Assembly (NCBI RefSeq): GCF_001894945.1
Contig: NZ_BCXE01000016.1
Coordinates: 62,001 to 126,000 of the forward strand
Length of the DNA stretch: 64,000 bases
Direction: 5' to 3'
From: Rhodococcus ruber NBRC 15591
Lineage (GTDB): Bacteria; Actinomycetota; Actinomycetes; Mycobacteriales; Mycobacteriaceae
Of this stretch, positions 57,439 through 64,000 are shown in pieces. Position 1 is the first letter of the stretch. The number at the start of each line of letters is the position of its first letter. The notes beneath the pieces were generated by a model that saw only the letters and a list, made by a program, of their open reading frames with translations, ran no database searches and was not told the DNA's origin. The translations under genes were made by a program, and so were the position numbers.

Positions 57439-57864
57439 ATGACCACCGCACGCGACATCATGCACCGTGACGCGGTCTGCATCGGTGAACACGACACCCT
57501 CGAGACCGCGGCCCGGCGGATGCGGGAACTGGATATCGGCGCGTTGCCGATCTGCGGCGACGACAATCGGCTCCACGGCATCATCACCGACCGCGACATC
57601 GTGCTCGAGTGCGTGGCAGCGGGCGGCGACCCGCGTTCGATGACGGCCGGTGCGCTCGCCCACGGCAAGCCCTACGTGGTCGACGCGGACGCGGACGTCG
57701 GCCGGGTCCTGACGGTGATGGAGGAACACCGCATCCGCAGGCTGCCCGTCGTCGAGGAGCATCGGCTGGTGGGGATGATCAGCGAGGCCGACCTGGCCGT
57801 GCATCTGCCCGAGTCGGAGGTGGGCCGGTTCGTCGAGGCGATCTGCGCACGCACCGCGCCGTGA
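57439..57864 (+). CDS. Tandem CBS-domain protein
   Basis: A 141-residue protein made of two CBS motifs: TARDIMHRDAVCIGEHDTLE... GIITDRDIV, and KPYVVDADADVGRVLTVM... GMISEADLA. Stand-alone pairs bind adenosine nucleotides; in actinobacteria they are often hypoxia-related (hrp1-like), which is a family link, not shown here. GGAGGAGG lies five bases before the ATG. Its TGA is also the first base triplet of a 24-bp tandem repeat. Confidence 0.9.
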   Translation: MTTARDIMHRDAVCIGEHDTLETAARRMRELDIGALPICGDDNRLHGIITDRDIVLECVAAGGDPRSMTAGALAHGKPYVVDADADVGRVLTVMEEHRIRRLPVVEEHRLVGMISEADLAVHLPESEVGRFVEAICARTAP

Positions 57865-57995
57865 CCCTTCGAGCGTCCCGCGCCGTGACCCTTCGAGCGT
57901 CCCGCTCCGTGACCCTTCGAGCGTCCCGCTCCGGAGCCCTTCGAGCGTCCCGCTCCGGAGCCCTCCGAGCCTCCCGCGCCGGGGCGCTCCGGGCG
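57862..57995. repeat. 24-bp tandem repeat, about 5.6 copies
   Basis: Units begin at 57862, 57886, 57910, 57934, 57958 and 57982 (partial). Each centres on CTTCGAGCGTCCCGCTCCG, with a small GAGCG/CGCTC dyad; copies 2 and 3 are identical and the later ones drift. The array starts on the CBS stop codon and ends before the convergent phosphotransferase stop. The unit is a multiple of three but lies outside genes. It is a candidate variable-number repeat. Confidence 0.85.
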
Positions 57996-58003
57996 TGGTG
58001 TGG

Positions 58004-59167
58004 TCAGTCGCCGACGCGCTGCTCGAGCCGGTCGAGGACGTCCCGGGCATGCCCGGCGACGTCGTCGTGTCCGGCGTCGCCGGCGAAGTCGGCGAGCAGC
58101 GACCAGCGGGTGCGCAGCGCGTCGGTCCACGGCACGGACAGATGGTGGTCACGCACCGCAGCGATGCGGGCCGGGTCCTCGGGAACGAACAGGTAGGTGC
58201 TCAACCACACCCACGCGAGTTGTGCGTCGAGCAACCGCTCGGCGAGCACCTCGTCGAAGCCGAGCGAGGGCCACATGCCCACCACCTCGGCGCGCCACGC
58301 GTCGGCCATCGCGCGGGCCCGCTCGAGGGTGAGCGGTGCCTTGCACAGGCAGGCCGGGAAGGAGGTCAGGGCATAGGCGATGTCGAGGGTGGCGTCGCGG
58401 AAGCCGCCCCATTCGTAGTCGAGGAACTGCACGCCCTCGTCCCCGACGACGATGTTGTCCGGGCACAGATCCGAGGGACTGAACGCCCGGAACCGGCCGG
58501 CGGTGAACAGCTTCGCGGCCCGCTCGGCGCGGTCGATCACGCTCTGCGGCACCTCGAGCCCGAACTCGGTGGCGAAGCGGTCCGGCACCCCGCGGAGCGC
58601 GCCGGTGGCCTGCTCGACGACGGCGTCGGCGAAGTGCGCCACCTCGGCGCGACGCAGCAGCGCGGCGAAGTCCTCGTCGCGCCCGACGGTCGCGGCGTGC
58701 ATCCGGCCGAGGGCCTGGGCGAAGGCCATGAGGGTGTTGGTGACCGTGTCGGTGTCGTCGCTGCGCAGCAGTGTCGCGATCGGAGTGGCGTCGCCGAGAT
58801 CGCTGAGCACGAGCAGACGGGATTCGAAGTCGTAGGCCAGGAGTTCGGCGCCGGGCCGGTCGTCCTTGGGCAGGGCGGTAGCGAACTGGTAGGACACCGC
58901 CTCCCGGAGGAACGCGACCTCGTCGTCGGTGGCGGCACCGCGGAAACCCACCTGCCGGTTCGCGCGTGGCGGCACCTGCTTGAGCACGAGGGTGCGCGGC
59001 AGGGAGAACGGGTTCGCCGCGACCCGCACGCGCAGGACCACCGAGCGGCCGCTGCCGCCGAGATCCACCGGATCGGCCAAGGTCACGGGTGCGCCGGTGC
59101 GCCGGGTCAGCAGCTTCTCCGCCGCCTCCACCACTTCCGACATGGGCTCCGCCAATGTTGCAGTCAT
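58004..59167 (-). CDS. Aminoglycoside-phosphotransferase-fold protein
   Basis: A 387-residue kinase-like protein: glycine-rich VDLGGSGRSVVLRVRV, Lys in TLVLKQVPP, catalytic loop AFSPSDLCPDNIVVGDEG and metal site FLDYEWGGFRDATLDIAYAL. The usual HxD of the loop (HGDLxxxN) is SPSD here: Asp and Asn are kept but the His is lost. Likely a small-molecule kinase or its inactive derivative; drug resistance is not implied. ATG at 59167. Confidence 0.82.
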   Translation of the reverse strand: MTATLAEPMSEVVEAAEKLLTRRTGAPVTLADPVDLGGSGRSVVLRVRVAANPFSLPRTLVLKQVPPRANRQVGFRGAATDDEVAFLREAVSYQFATALPKDDRPGAELLAYDFESRLLVLSDLGDATPIATLLRSDDTDTVTNTLMAFAQALGRMHAATVGRDEDFAALLRRAEVAHFADAVVEQATGALRGVPDRFATEFGLEVPQSVIDRAERAAKLFTAGRFRAFSPSDLCPDNIVVGDEGVQFLDYEWGGFRDATLDIAYALTSFPACLCKAPLTLERARAMADAWRAEVVGMWPSLGFDEVLAERLLDAQLAWVWLSTYLFVPEDPARIAAVRDHHLSVPWTDALRTRWSLLADFAGDAGHDDVAGHARDVLDRLEQRVGD

Positions 59168-59266
59168 CGCCTGACAATCTACCCGGTTCGGACGACGATC
59201 AGTTCGTGCACGAACCGCATCTTGACCGAAACGTGCGTGGGCAGCACGAACGGATGCCGGTCCCGT

Positions 59267-59284
59267 GACCCGGTGCACCGGGTC
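59267..59284. repeat. 18-bp perfect palindrome
   Basis: GACCCGGTGCACCGGGTC is self-complementary. It lies in the 191-base gap between aspS and the phosphotransferase, which also holds several GC-rich inverted repeats (for example CCCGGG-GAT-CCCGGG near 59315-59330) and no visible gene. Confidence 0.5.
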
Positions 59285-59339
59285 CGGCGACGGCCGGTGC
59301 CCCGGGGGCGCCACCCGGGGATCCCGGGCGGCGCCACCG

Positions 59340-59356
59340 GGACGGCTCCGCCGTCC
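59340..59356 (-). terminator. aspS terminator hairpin
   Basis: GGACGGC (59340-59346) and GCCGTCC (59350-59356) form a 7-bp stem with a three-base loop, starting two bases after the aspS stop on the minus strand. No T tract. Confidence 0.6.
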
Positions 59357-59358
59357 TC

Positions 59359-61137
59359 TTACTTCCCGGCCGGCTTCGGCTCCGGCTTGAAGTCGATGCC
59401 CGAGTCCTTGCGCTGTTCGGCGGTGATGGGCGCCGGGGCGTCGGTCAGCGGATCGACGCCACCCCCGGACTTCGGGAACGCGATGACCTCGCGGATCGAG
59501 TCCGCGCCGGCGAGCAGGGCGGTGATGCGGTCCCAGCCGAAGGCGATGCCGCCGTGCGGCGGCGCGCCGTACTTGAACGCCTCGAGCAGGAAGCCGAACT
59601 TCTCGTTCGCCTCCTCCTCGGAGATTCCCATCACCTTGAACACCCGCTGCTGGACGTCCATGCGGTGGATACGGATCGAGCCGCCGCCGATCTCGTGACC
59701 GTTGCACACGATGTCGTACGCGTAGGCGAGCGCCGAACCGGGGTCGGTGTCGAACGTGTCGAGGTGCTCGGGCATCGGCGAGGTGAAGGCGTGGTGCACC
59801 GCGGTCCACGCGGAGGTGCCCAGCGCCACGTCGCCGGACGCGGTGGCGTCGGCGGCCGGCTCGAACAACGGGGCGTCGACGACCCACACGAACTTCCAGT
59901 CGTCGGGATCGATGAGATCGAGCTTGCGGGCGATCTCGCCGCGCGCGGCACCGAGCAGCGCACGCATGGGCTTGGTGGGGCCGGCGGCGAAGAAGATGCA
60001 GTCCCCCGGCGCTGCACCGACGTGCGCGGCCAGCCCGGCCCGCTCGGTGTCGGTGAGGTTCTTCGCGACCGGTCCGGACAGCTCGCCGTCCTCACCGACC
60101 AGTACGTACGCCAGGCCCTTCGCACCCCGCTGCTTGGCCCACTCCTGCCAGGCGTCGAGCTGGCGCCGCGGCTGGCTCGCACCGCCGGGCATGACGACCG
60201 CACCGACGTACTCGGCCTGGAAGACCCGGAAGGTGGTGTCCTTGAAGAACTCCTTGCACTCGACCAGTTCGAGACCGAAACGCAGGTCGGGCTTGTCCGA
60301 GCCGAAGCGGCGCATCGCCTCGGCGTAGGTCATGCGCGGGATCGGTGTGGTCAGCTCGTGGCCGATCAGGCGCCACAGCGCGTGCAGGATCTCCTCGGCG
60401 AGCAGGATCACGTCGTCCTGGCCCACGAAGGCCATCTCGATGTCGAGCTGGGTGAACTCCGGCTGGCGGTCGGCGCGGAAGTCCTCGTCCCGGTAGCAGC
60501 GGGCGATCTGGTAGTAGCGCTCGATGCCGCCGGCCATCAGCAGCTGCTTGAACAGCTGCGGCGACTGCGGCAGCGCGTAGAAGCTGCCGGGCTGCAGCCG
60601 GGCCGGCACCACGAAGTCGCGTGCGCCCTCGGGGGTGGAGCGCGTCAGCGTCGGAGTCTCGACCTCCACGAAGCTGTGGTGGGCGAGCACGGCACGCGCG
60701 GCGGCGTTGACCTTGCTGCGGAGCCGGATCGCCTTGCCGGGGCCCTCGCGTCGCAGGTCCAGGTAGCGGTACTTGAGGCGGGCTTCCTCCCCGACCTGGT
60801 CGTCGAGCTGGAACGGCAGCGGTGCGGCCTCGTTGAGCACCTCGAGCTGCGTCGCGTTCACCTCGACGGCGCCGGTGGGGATGTCGAAGTTCTGGTTGCC
60901 CTCGGGGCGGACCTCGACGACCCCGACGACCTTGATGCAGTACTCGGCGCGCAGACGGTGTGCCTGCTCGAGGACGTCGCCCTCGCGGAAGACGACCTGC
61001 GACACGCCCGACGCGTCGCGCAGGTCGATGAAGATCACCCCGCCGTGGTCGCGGCGCCGGGCCACCCAGCCGGTGAGGGTGACGGTCTGCTCGGCGTGCT
61101 CGGCTCGCAACGAGCCGGCGAGATGGGTGCGCAGCAC
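59359..61137 (-). CDS. aspS: Aspartyl-tRNA synthetase (Asp/Asn-type)
   Basis: A 592-residue bacterial-type AspRS: OB-fold anticodon domain ([23 protein letters not shown]), class II motifs ([37 protein letters not shown]), a GAD insertion domain and motif 3 [13 protein letters not shown]. In actinobacteria such enzymes are often non-discriminating and feed the transamidation route to Asn-tRNA. The GTG start at 61137 gives the usual [11 protein letters not shown]. Confidence 0.96.
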   Translation of the reverse strand: MLRTHLAGSLRAEHAEQTVTLTGWVARRRDHGGVIFIDLRDASGVSQVVFREGDVLEQAHRLRAEYCIKVVGVVEVRPEGNQNFDIPTGAVEVNATQLEVLNEAAPLPFQLDDQVGEEARLKYRYLDLRREGPGKAIRLRSKVNAAARAVLAHHSFVEVETPTLTRSTPEGARDFVVPARLQPGSFYALPQSPQLFKQLLMAGGIERYYQIARCYRDEDFRADRQPEFTQLDIEMAFVGQDDVILLAEEILHALWRLIGHELTTPIPRMTYAEAMRRFGSDKPDLRFGLELVECKEFFKDTTFRVFQAEYVGAVVMPGGASQPRRQLDAWQEWAKQRGAKGLAYVLVGEDGELSGPVAKNLTDTERAGLAAHVGAAPGDCIFFAAGPTKPMRALLGAARGEIARKLDLIDPDDWKFVWVVDAPLFEPAADATASGDVALGTSAWTAVHHAFTSPMPEHLDTFDTDPGSALAYAYDIVCNGHEIGGGSIRIHRMDVQQRVFKVMGISEEEANEKFGFLLEAFKYGAPPHGGIAFGWDRITALLAGADSIREVIAFPKSGGGVDPLTDAPAPITAEQRKDSGIDFKPEPKPAGK

Positions 61138-61282
61138 GGAATTCCTTTCGAAACAACTTTGGCGAGGGACGTCGTCGCTGCAATCCTACGAAAGGCACAT
61201 ATCCGCCGAGGACACCCGTACCCGATCGGCCGTGCCAAGCTGAACCGGTCGGTCACCCTGCGACGAGAAAGCGAAGGCGGCG

Positions 61283-62197
61283 ATGACGTTCAACGAGGGC
61301 GCGCGGATGGAGGGCGGCCGGATCCAGCTCGGCGGCGGGGGCAGCCCCGGCGGGCGGATCGCGATCGGCGGTGGCGCCGGCGGCCTCGTGGTGCTGATCC
61401 TGGCACTGCTGTTCGGGGGTGACCCCGGTTCCCTGCTCGGCAGCGGCGCCCCGGAGCAGTCCGGACAGTACGGTTCGGGCACCCTCGAGGGCTGCGAGAC
61501 GGGTGCGGACGCCAACGCGAGCGTCGACTGCCGCGTCCAGTTCACCGTCGGCAGCCTCGACGCGGTGTGGGAACAGCAGCTCGGTCGGCAGACCGGCGTC
61601 GAGTACGTCCGGCCCGACGTCGTGCTGTTCTCCGGCGCGGTCGCGACGGGCTGCGGCAACGCCACGAGCGACGTCGGGCCGTTCTACTGCCCGGCCGACC
61701 GGACCGCGTACTTCGACACCAGCTTCTTCCAGGATCTGGTCACCCGGTTCGGTGCCAACGCGGGCCCGCTCGCGCAGGAATACGTCGTCGCGCACGAGGT
61801 GGGTCACCATCTGCAGAACCAGCTCGGCGACCTCGGCCGCGCGCAGGCCGATCCGCGTGGCGCCGACTCCGGGGCGGTCCGCACCGAACTGCAGGCCGAC
61901 TGCTACGCCGGCGCGTGGGCGTACCACGCCGACAAGCAGCCGGATCCGAACACCGGGGAGCCGTTCCTGCAGCCGCTCAGCGACCAGGACATCCGCGACG
62001 CCCTGTCGGCGGCCTCCGCCGTCGGCGACGACCGGATCCAGGCCTCCGCCGGCGGGCGGGTCAACCCCGAGGGCTGGACGCACGGCTCGTCCGAACAGCG
62101 GCAGAAGTGGTTCCTCGCCGGGTACACGACGGGGCAGATCGCGGCGTGCGACACGTACACGGCGCGGGACCTGGACAACCCGCCGGCGCTGCGCTGA
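61283..62197 (+). CDS. Neutral zinc metallopeptidase (YpfJ family)
   Basis: A 304-residue protein with a cytoplasmic Gly-rich start (MTFNEGARMEGGRIQLGGGG), one membrane helix (GGLVVLILALLFGG) and an extracytoplasmic peptidase domain. The zinc site is HEVGHHLQNQLGD, followed by ELQADCYAGAWAYHADK (third ligand Glu) and WTHGSSEQRQKWFLAGY. Substrates are unknown. It is divergent from aspS across 145 bases. Confidence 0.92.
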   Translation: MTFNEGARMEGGRIQLGGGGSPGGRIAIGGGAGGLVVLILALLFGGDPGSLLGSGAPEQSGQYGSGTLEGCETGADANASVDCRVQFTVGSLDAVWEQQLGRQTGVEYVRPDVVLFSGAVATGCGNATSDVGPFYCPADRTAYFDTSFFQDLVTRFGANAGPLAQEYVVAHEVGHHLQNQLGDLGRAQADPRGADSGAVRTELQADCYAGAWAYHADKQPDPNTGEPFLQPLSDQDIRDALSAASAVGDDRIQASAGGRVNPEGWTHGSSEQRQKWFLAGYTTGQIAACDTYTARDLDNPPALR

Positions 62198-62285
62198 CGC
62201 CGCCTCGCACCGCGGGGATTCCGTACCCGGAACGCGGTGCGCGTGCCATGCTCGAGGGGTCCGCACCGGTACGAGGTGACCTGCC

Positions 62286-63725
62286 GTGGAATGGTACGAC
62301 GCCGAGGGGTATTCGCTGGGACGGTTGCTGTGCACGCGCGCGCTCGCCCTGGTCTACCTCGTCGCGTTCCTCGTGGCGCTCAATCAGTTCCGGGCGCTGC
62401 TCGGATCCGCCGGCCTGACGCCGATCCCCCGCTTCCTGAGCGCGACGTCGTTCGGGCGTGCCCCGAGCGTGTTCCACCTGCGCTACTCGGACCGTCTCTT
62501 CGCGGCGGTCGCCGGTCTCGGCGCGGTCCTGGCCGCCGCGACGGCCCTCGGGGTGACGGACCGGCTGCCGCTGATCGCCTCGATGCTCGTCTGGTTCCTG
62601 ATGTGGCTGCTGTACCTGTCGATCGTCAACGTCGGTCAGGTCTGGTACTCGTTCGGCTGGGAATCGTTGCTGCTCGAGACCGGATTCCTGGCGATCTTCC
62701 TCGGCAACGCGGACACCGCCCCGCCGCTGCTCGGCCTGATCCTGCTCCGCTGGCTGCTGTTCCGGCTCGAGTTCGGCGCGGGCCTGATCAAGATGCGCGG
62801 CGACCGGTGCTGGCGGGACCTGACGTGCCTGTACTACCACCACGAGACCCAGCCGATGCCGGGGCCGCTGAGCTGGTACTTCCATCGTCTGCCGAAGCCG
62901 CTGCACCGGGTCGAGGTGGCCGGGAACCATGTCACCCAGCTGGTGGTGCCGTTCTTCCTGTTCGCGCCGCAGCCGATCGCGGGGATCGCGGCGTCGATCA
63001 TGATCGTCACCCAGCTGTGGCTGGTGGCCAGCGGGAACTTCTCCTGGCTGAACTGGCTGGCGATCGTGCTGGCGCTGTCGGTGATCCCCGACGACTGGTG
63101 GGAGCGTCTGCTGCCGCTCGAGCCGGGCACGGGGTACGGGCCGACACCGACGGTGTTCGTGGCCGCGGTCCTGGCGCTGACCGGGGCGGTCGCGGTGCTG
63201 AGCTACCTGCCGGTGCGGAACATGCTCTCCCACCGGCAGGCGATGAACGCCTCGTTCAATCGATGGCACTTCGTCAACACCTACGGTGCGTTCGGCAGCA
63301 TCACCCGGCACCGGCACGAGGTGATCGTCGAGGGCACCTCGGATCGGGACGTCGGTCCCGGCACCGTGTGGCGTGAGTACGAGTTCAAGGGCAAGCCCGG
63401 CGACGTGCACCGCCGGCCCCGTCAGTACGCGCCGTACCACCTACGGCTGGACTGGTTGATGTGGTTCGCTGCGCTGTCCCCCGACTACGCGCGGTCCTGG
63501 TTCGGGCGGCTGCTCGAGAAGCTGCTCACCAACGACGAGCACGTGACGGCGTTGCTGCGCCGTAATCCGTTTCCCGACGAGCCGCCGCGGTGGGTGCGGG
63601 CCCGGTATTTCAGTTATCGGTACACCACGCGGCGCGAGCGCCGGGAGACCGGCGCGTGGTGGGTGCGTGAATACATCACCGAGTACATGCGACCGGTGAC
63701 CCTGGCCGAGGGCGACGTCGGCTGA
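62286..63725 (+). CDS. Lipase maturation factor family membrane protein
   Basis: A 479-residue protein resembling animal LMF1. It has about eight helices in the first 320 residues, with GWESLLLETGFLAIFLG, RWLLFRLEFGAGLIKMRGDRCWRDLTCLYYHHETQPMPGPLSWYFHRLP and RVEVAGNHVTQLVVPFF. A soluble tail with WREYEFKGKPGDVHRRPRQYAPYHLRLDWLMWFAALSP follows. In animals LMF1 aids lipase folding; the bacterial role is unproven. Starts at GTG. Confidence 0.92.
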   Translation: MEWYDAEGYSLGRLLCTRALALVYLVAFLVALNQFRALLGSAGLTPIPRFLSATSFGRAPSVFHLRYSDRLFAAVAGLGAVLAAATALGVTDRLPLIASMLVWFLMWLLYLSIVNVGQVWYSFGWESLLLETGFLAIFLGNADTAPPLLGLILLRWLLFRLEFGAGLIKMRGDRCWRDLTCLYYHHETQPMPGPLSWYFHRLPKPLHRVEVAGNHVTQLVVPFFLFAPQPIAGIAASIMIVTQLWLVASGNFSWLNWLAIVLALSVIPDDWWERLLPLEPGTGYGPTPTVFVAAVLALTGAVAVLSYLPVRNMLSHRQAMNASFNRWHFVNTYGAFGSITRHRHEVIVEGTSDRDVGPGTVWREYEFKGKPGDVHRRPRQYAPYHLRLDWLMWFAALSPDYARSWFGRLLEKLLTNDEHVTALLRRNPFPDEPPRWVRARYFSYRYTTRRERRETGAWWVREYITEYMRPVTLAEGDVG

Positions 63726-63799
63726 AACTGCCGCGACGGCGACGTTACCGATTGTTTGTTTTCCGAAATCGAGATATTTACCCGCGGGAATTCACAAGA

Positions 63800-63833
63800 A
63801 GGCGGCCTGCGGTTGTGCAACCGCAGGCCGCCT
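63800..63833. terminator. Strong bidirectional terminator
   Basis: A perfect 16-bp stem (63800-63815 with 63818-63833) around a two-base loop. On the minus strand it is followed by TCTTGTGAATT, so it should end the small porin-like gene; on the plus strand it is 75 bases past the LMF stop in an AT-rich stretch. Confidence 0.85.
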
Positions 63834-63849
63834 GCTCGTCGAGTCGAGC

Positions 63850-63963
63850 CTACGCAGCAGCCTCGGAGCTGCCGGCGGCCTCAGCCGAACCCGAGAAGAA
63901 GTCGAGCGCGTCGAAGAGCGTCGACACGGCGTCGAAGAATTCGCTGAGGAAAGCGAGGTCCAT
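63850..63963 (-). CDS. 37-residue amphipathic peptide, possible small porin
   Basis: The frame encodes MDLAFLSEFFDAVSTLFDAL then DFFSGSAEAAGSSEAAA. The first 24 residues would form an acidic amphipathic helix with a regular hydrophobic face, and no signal peptide is present. In size, MDL start and helix design it resembles the PorH/PorA-type mycomembrane peptides of Corynebacterineae, though clear homology cannot be shown. GGAG lies seven bases before the ATG, and a 16-bp terminator directly follows. Its promoter is probably past the window end. Confidence 0.6.
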   Translation of the reverse strand: MDLAFLSEFFDAVSTLFDALDFFSGSAEAAGSSEAAA

Positions 63964-64000
63964 TAGGTAACTCCATTTCTGATGCTGTACACGGCGGTGC

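Noticed and set aside
57862-57995. CRISPR array
   Set aside because: The units are directly tandem with no spacers, 24 bp long, and no cas genes are nearby.
57609-58196. Repeat-containing plus-frame protein with VTLRASRS-like units
   Set aside because: It reads through the 24-bp tandem repeat out of frame with the CBS gene. The unit length divisible by three creates a false repeat protein.

Overview
The DNA is very GC-rich, with GTG starts and strong G/C bias at third codon positions. Gene order matches mycobacteria and their relatives: pyrR-pyrB-pyrC-membrane protein-carA-carB, the pepQ-efp-nusB block, aroC-aroK-aroB, and alaS-ruvX-mltG-aroE. This points to a Mycobacteriales actinobacterium, most likely Rhodococcus or a near neighbour. 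All functional calls come from reading motifs; no database search was run. I saw no rRNA, tRNA, CRISPR array, integrase or insertion sequence.

Layout. 1-7.6 kb (minus strand): pyrimidine operon (carB is cut by the window edge), nusB, efp and pepQ. 7.7-13.7 kb: small accessory genes (membrane protein, patatin, an MpaB-like oxygenase divergent from a TetR regulator across a 34-bp perfect palindrome, two hypotheticals) and a short threonyl-tRNA synthetase paralogue preceded by what looks like a complete threonine attenuator. 13.9-17.5 kb: aroB, aroK, aroC and an A24 prepilin peptidase. 17.6-45.7 kb: an accessory block that separates these genes from aroE. Inside it are an ECF42-type sigma factor with its DGPF/YCII partner; a divergent AraC regulator with a nine-gene catabolic operon (quinone oxidoreductase, TauD dioxygenase, BKACE, MFS transporter, hydrolase, CoA-transferase A and B, a frameshifted acyl-CoA ligase, CMD protein); and a run of stress or dormancy-flavoured genes (GH15, DUF4177, class II amidotransferase, SulP, alpha/beta-hydrolase, three-helix-bundle, SHOCT proteins, MFS, PPK2, P-type ATPase, DUF6325, DUF7144) with a DosR/DevR-type box. 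45.7-54.3 kb (minus strand): aroE, mltG, ruvX, alaS, a P450 and rarA. 54.3-64 kb: a Pho-box-linked pair of Tat-exported phosphatases, a CBS protein, a 24-bp tandem repeat, a phosphotransferase, aspS, a zinc metallopeptidase, a lipase-maturation-factor-like membrane protein and a 37-residue porin-like peptide gene.

How genes may work together. The catabolic operon suggests uptake (MFS), oxidation (TauD, oxidoreductase), beta-keto acid cleavage against acetyl-CoA (BKACE) releasing acetoacetate, acetoacetate activation (CoA-transferase) and acid activation (ligase); its substrate is unknown. The thrS2 leader predicts that threonine starvation switches on a minimal, editing-less ThrRS. The PPK2/ATPase/DUF7144 block may belong to a hypoxia or dormancy regulon.
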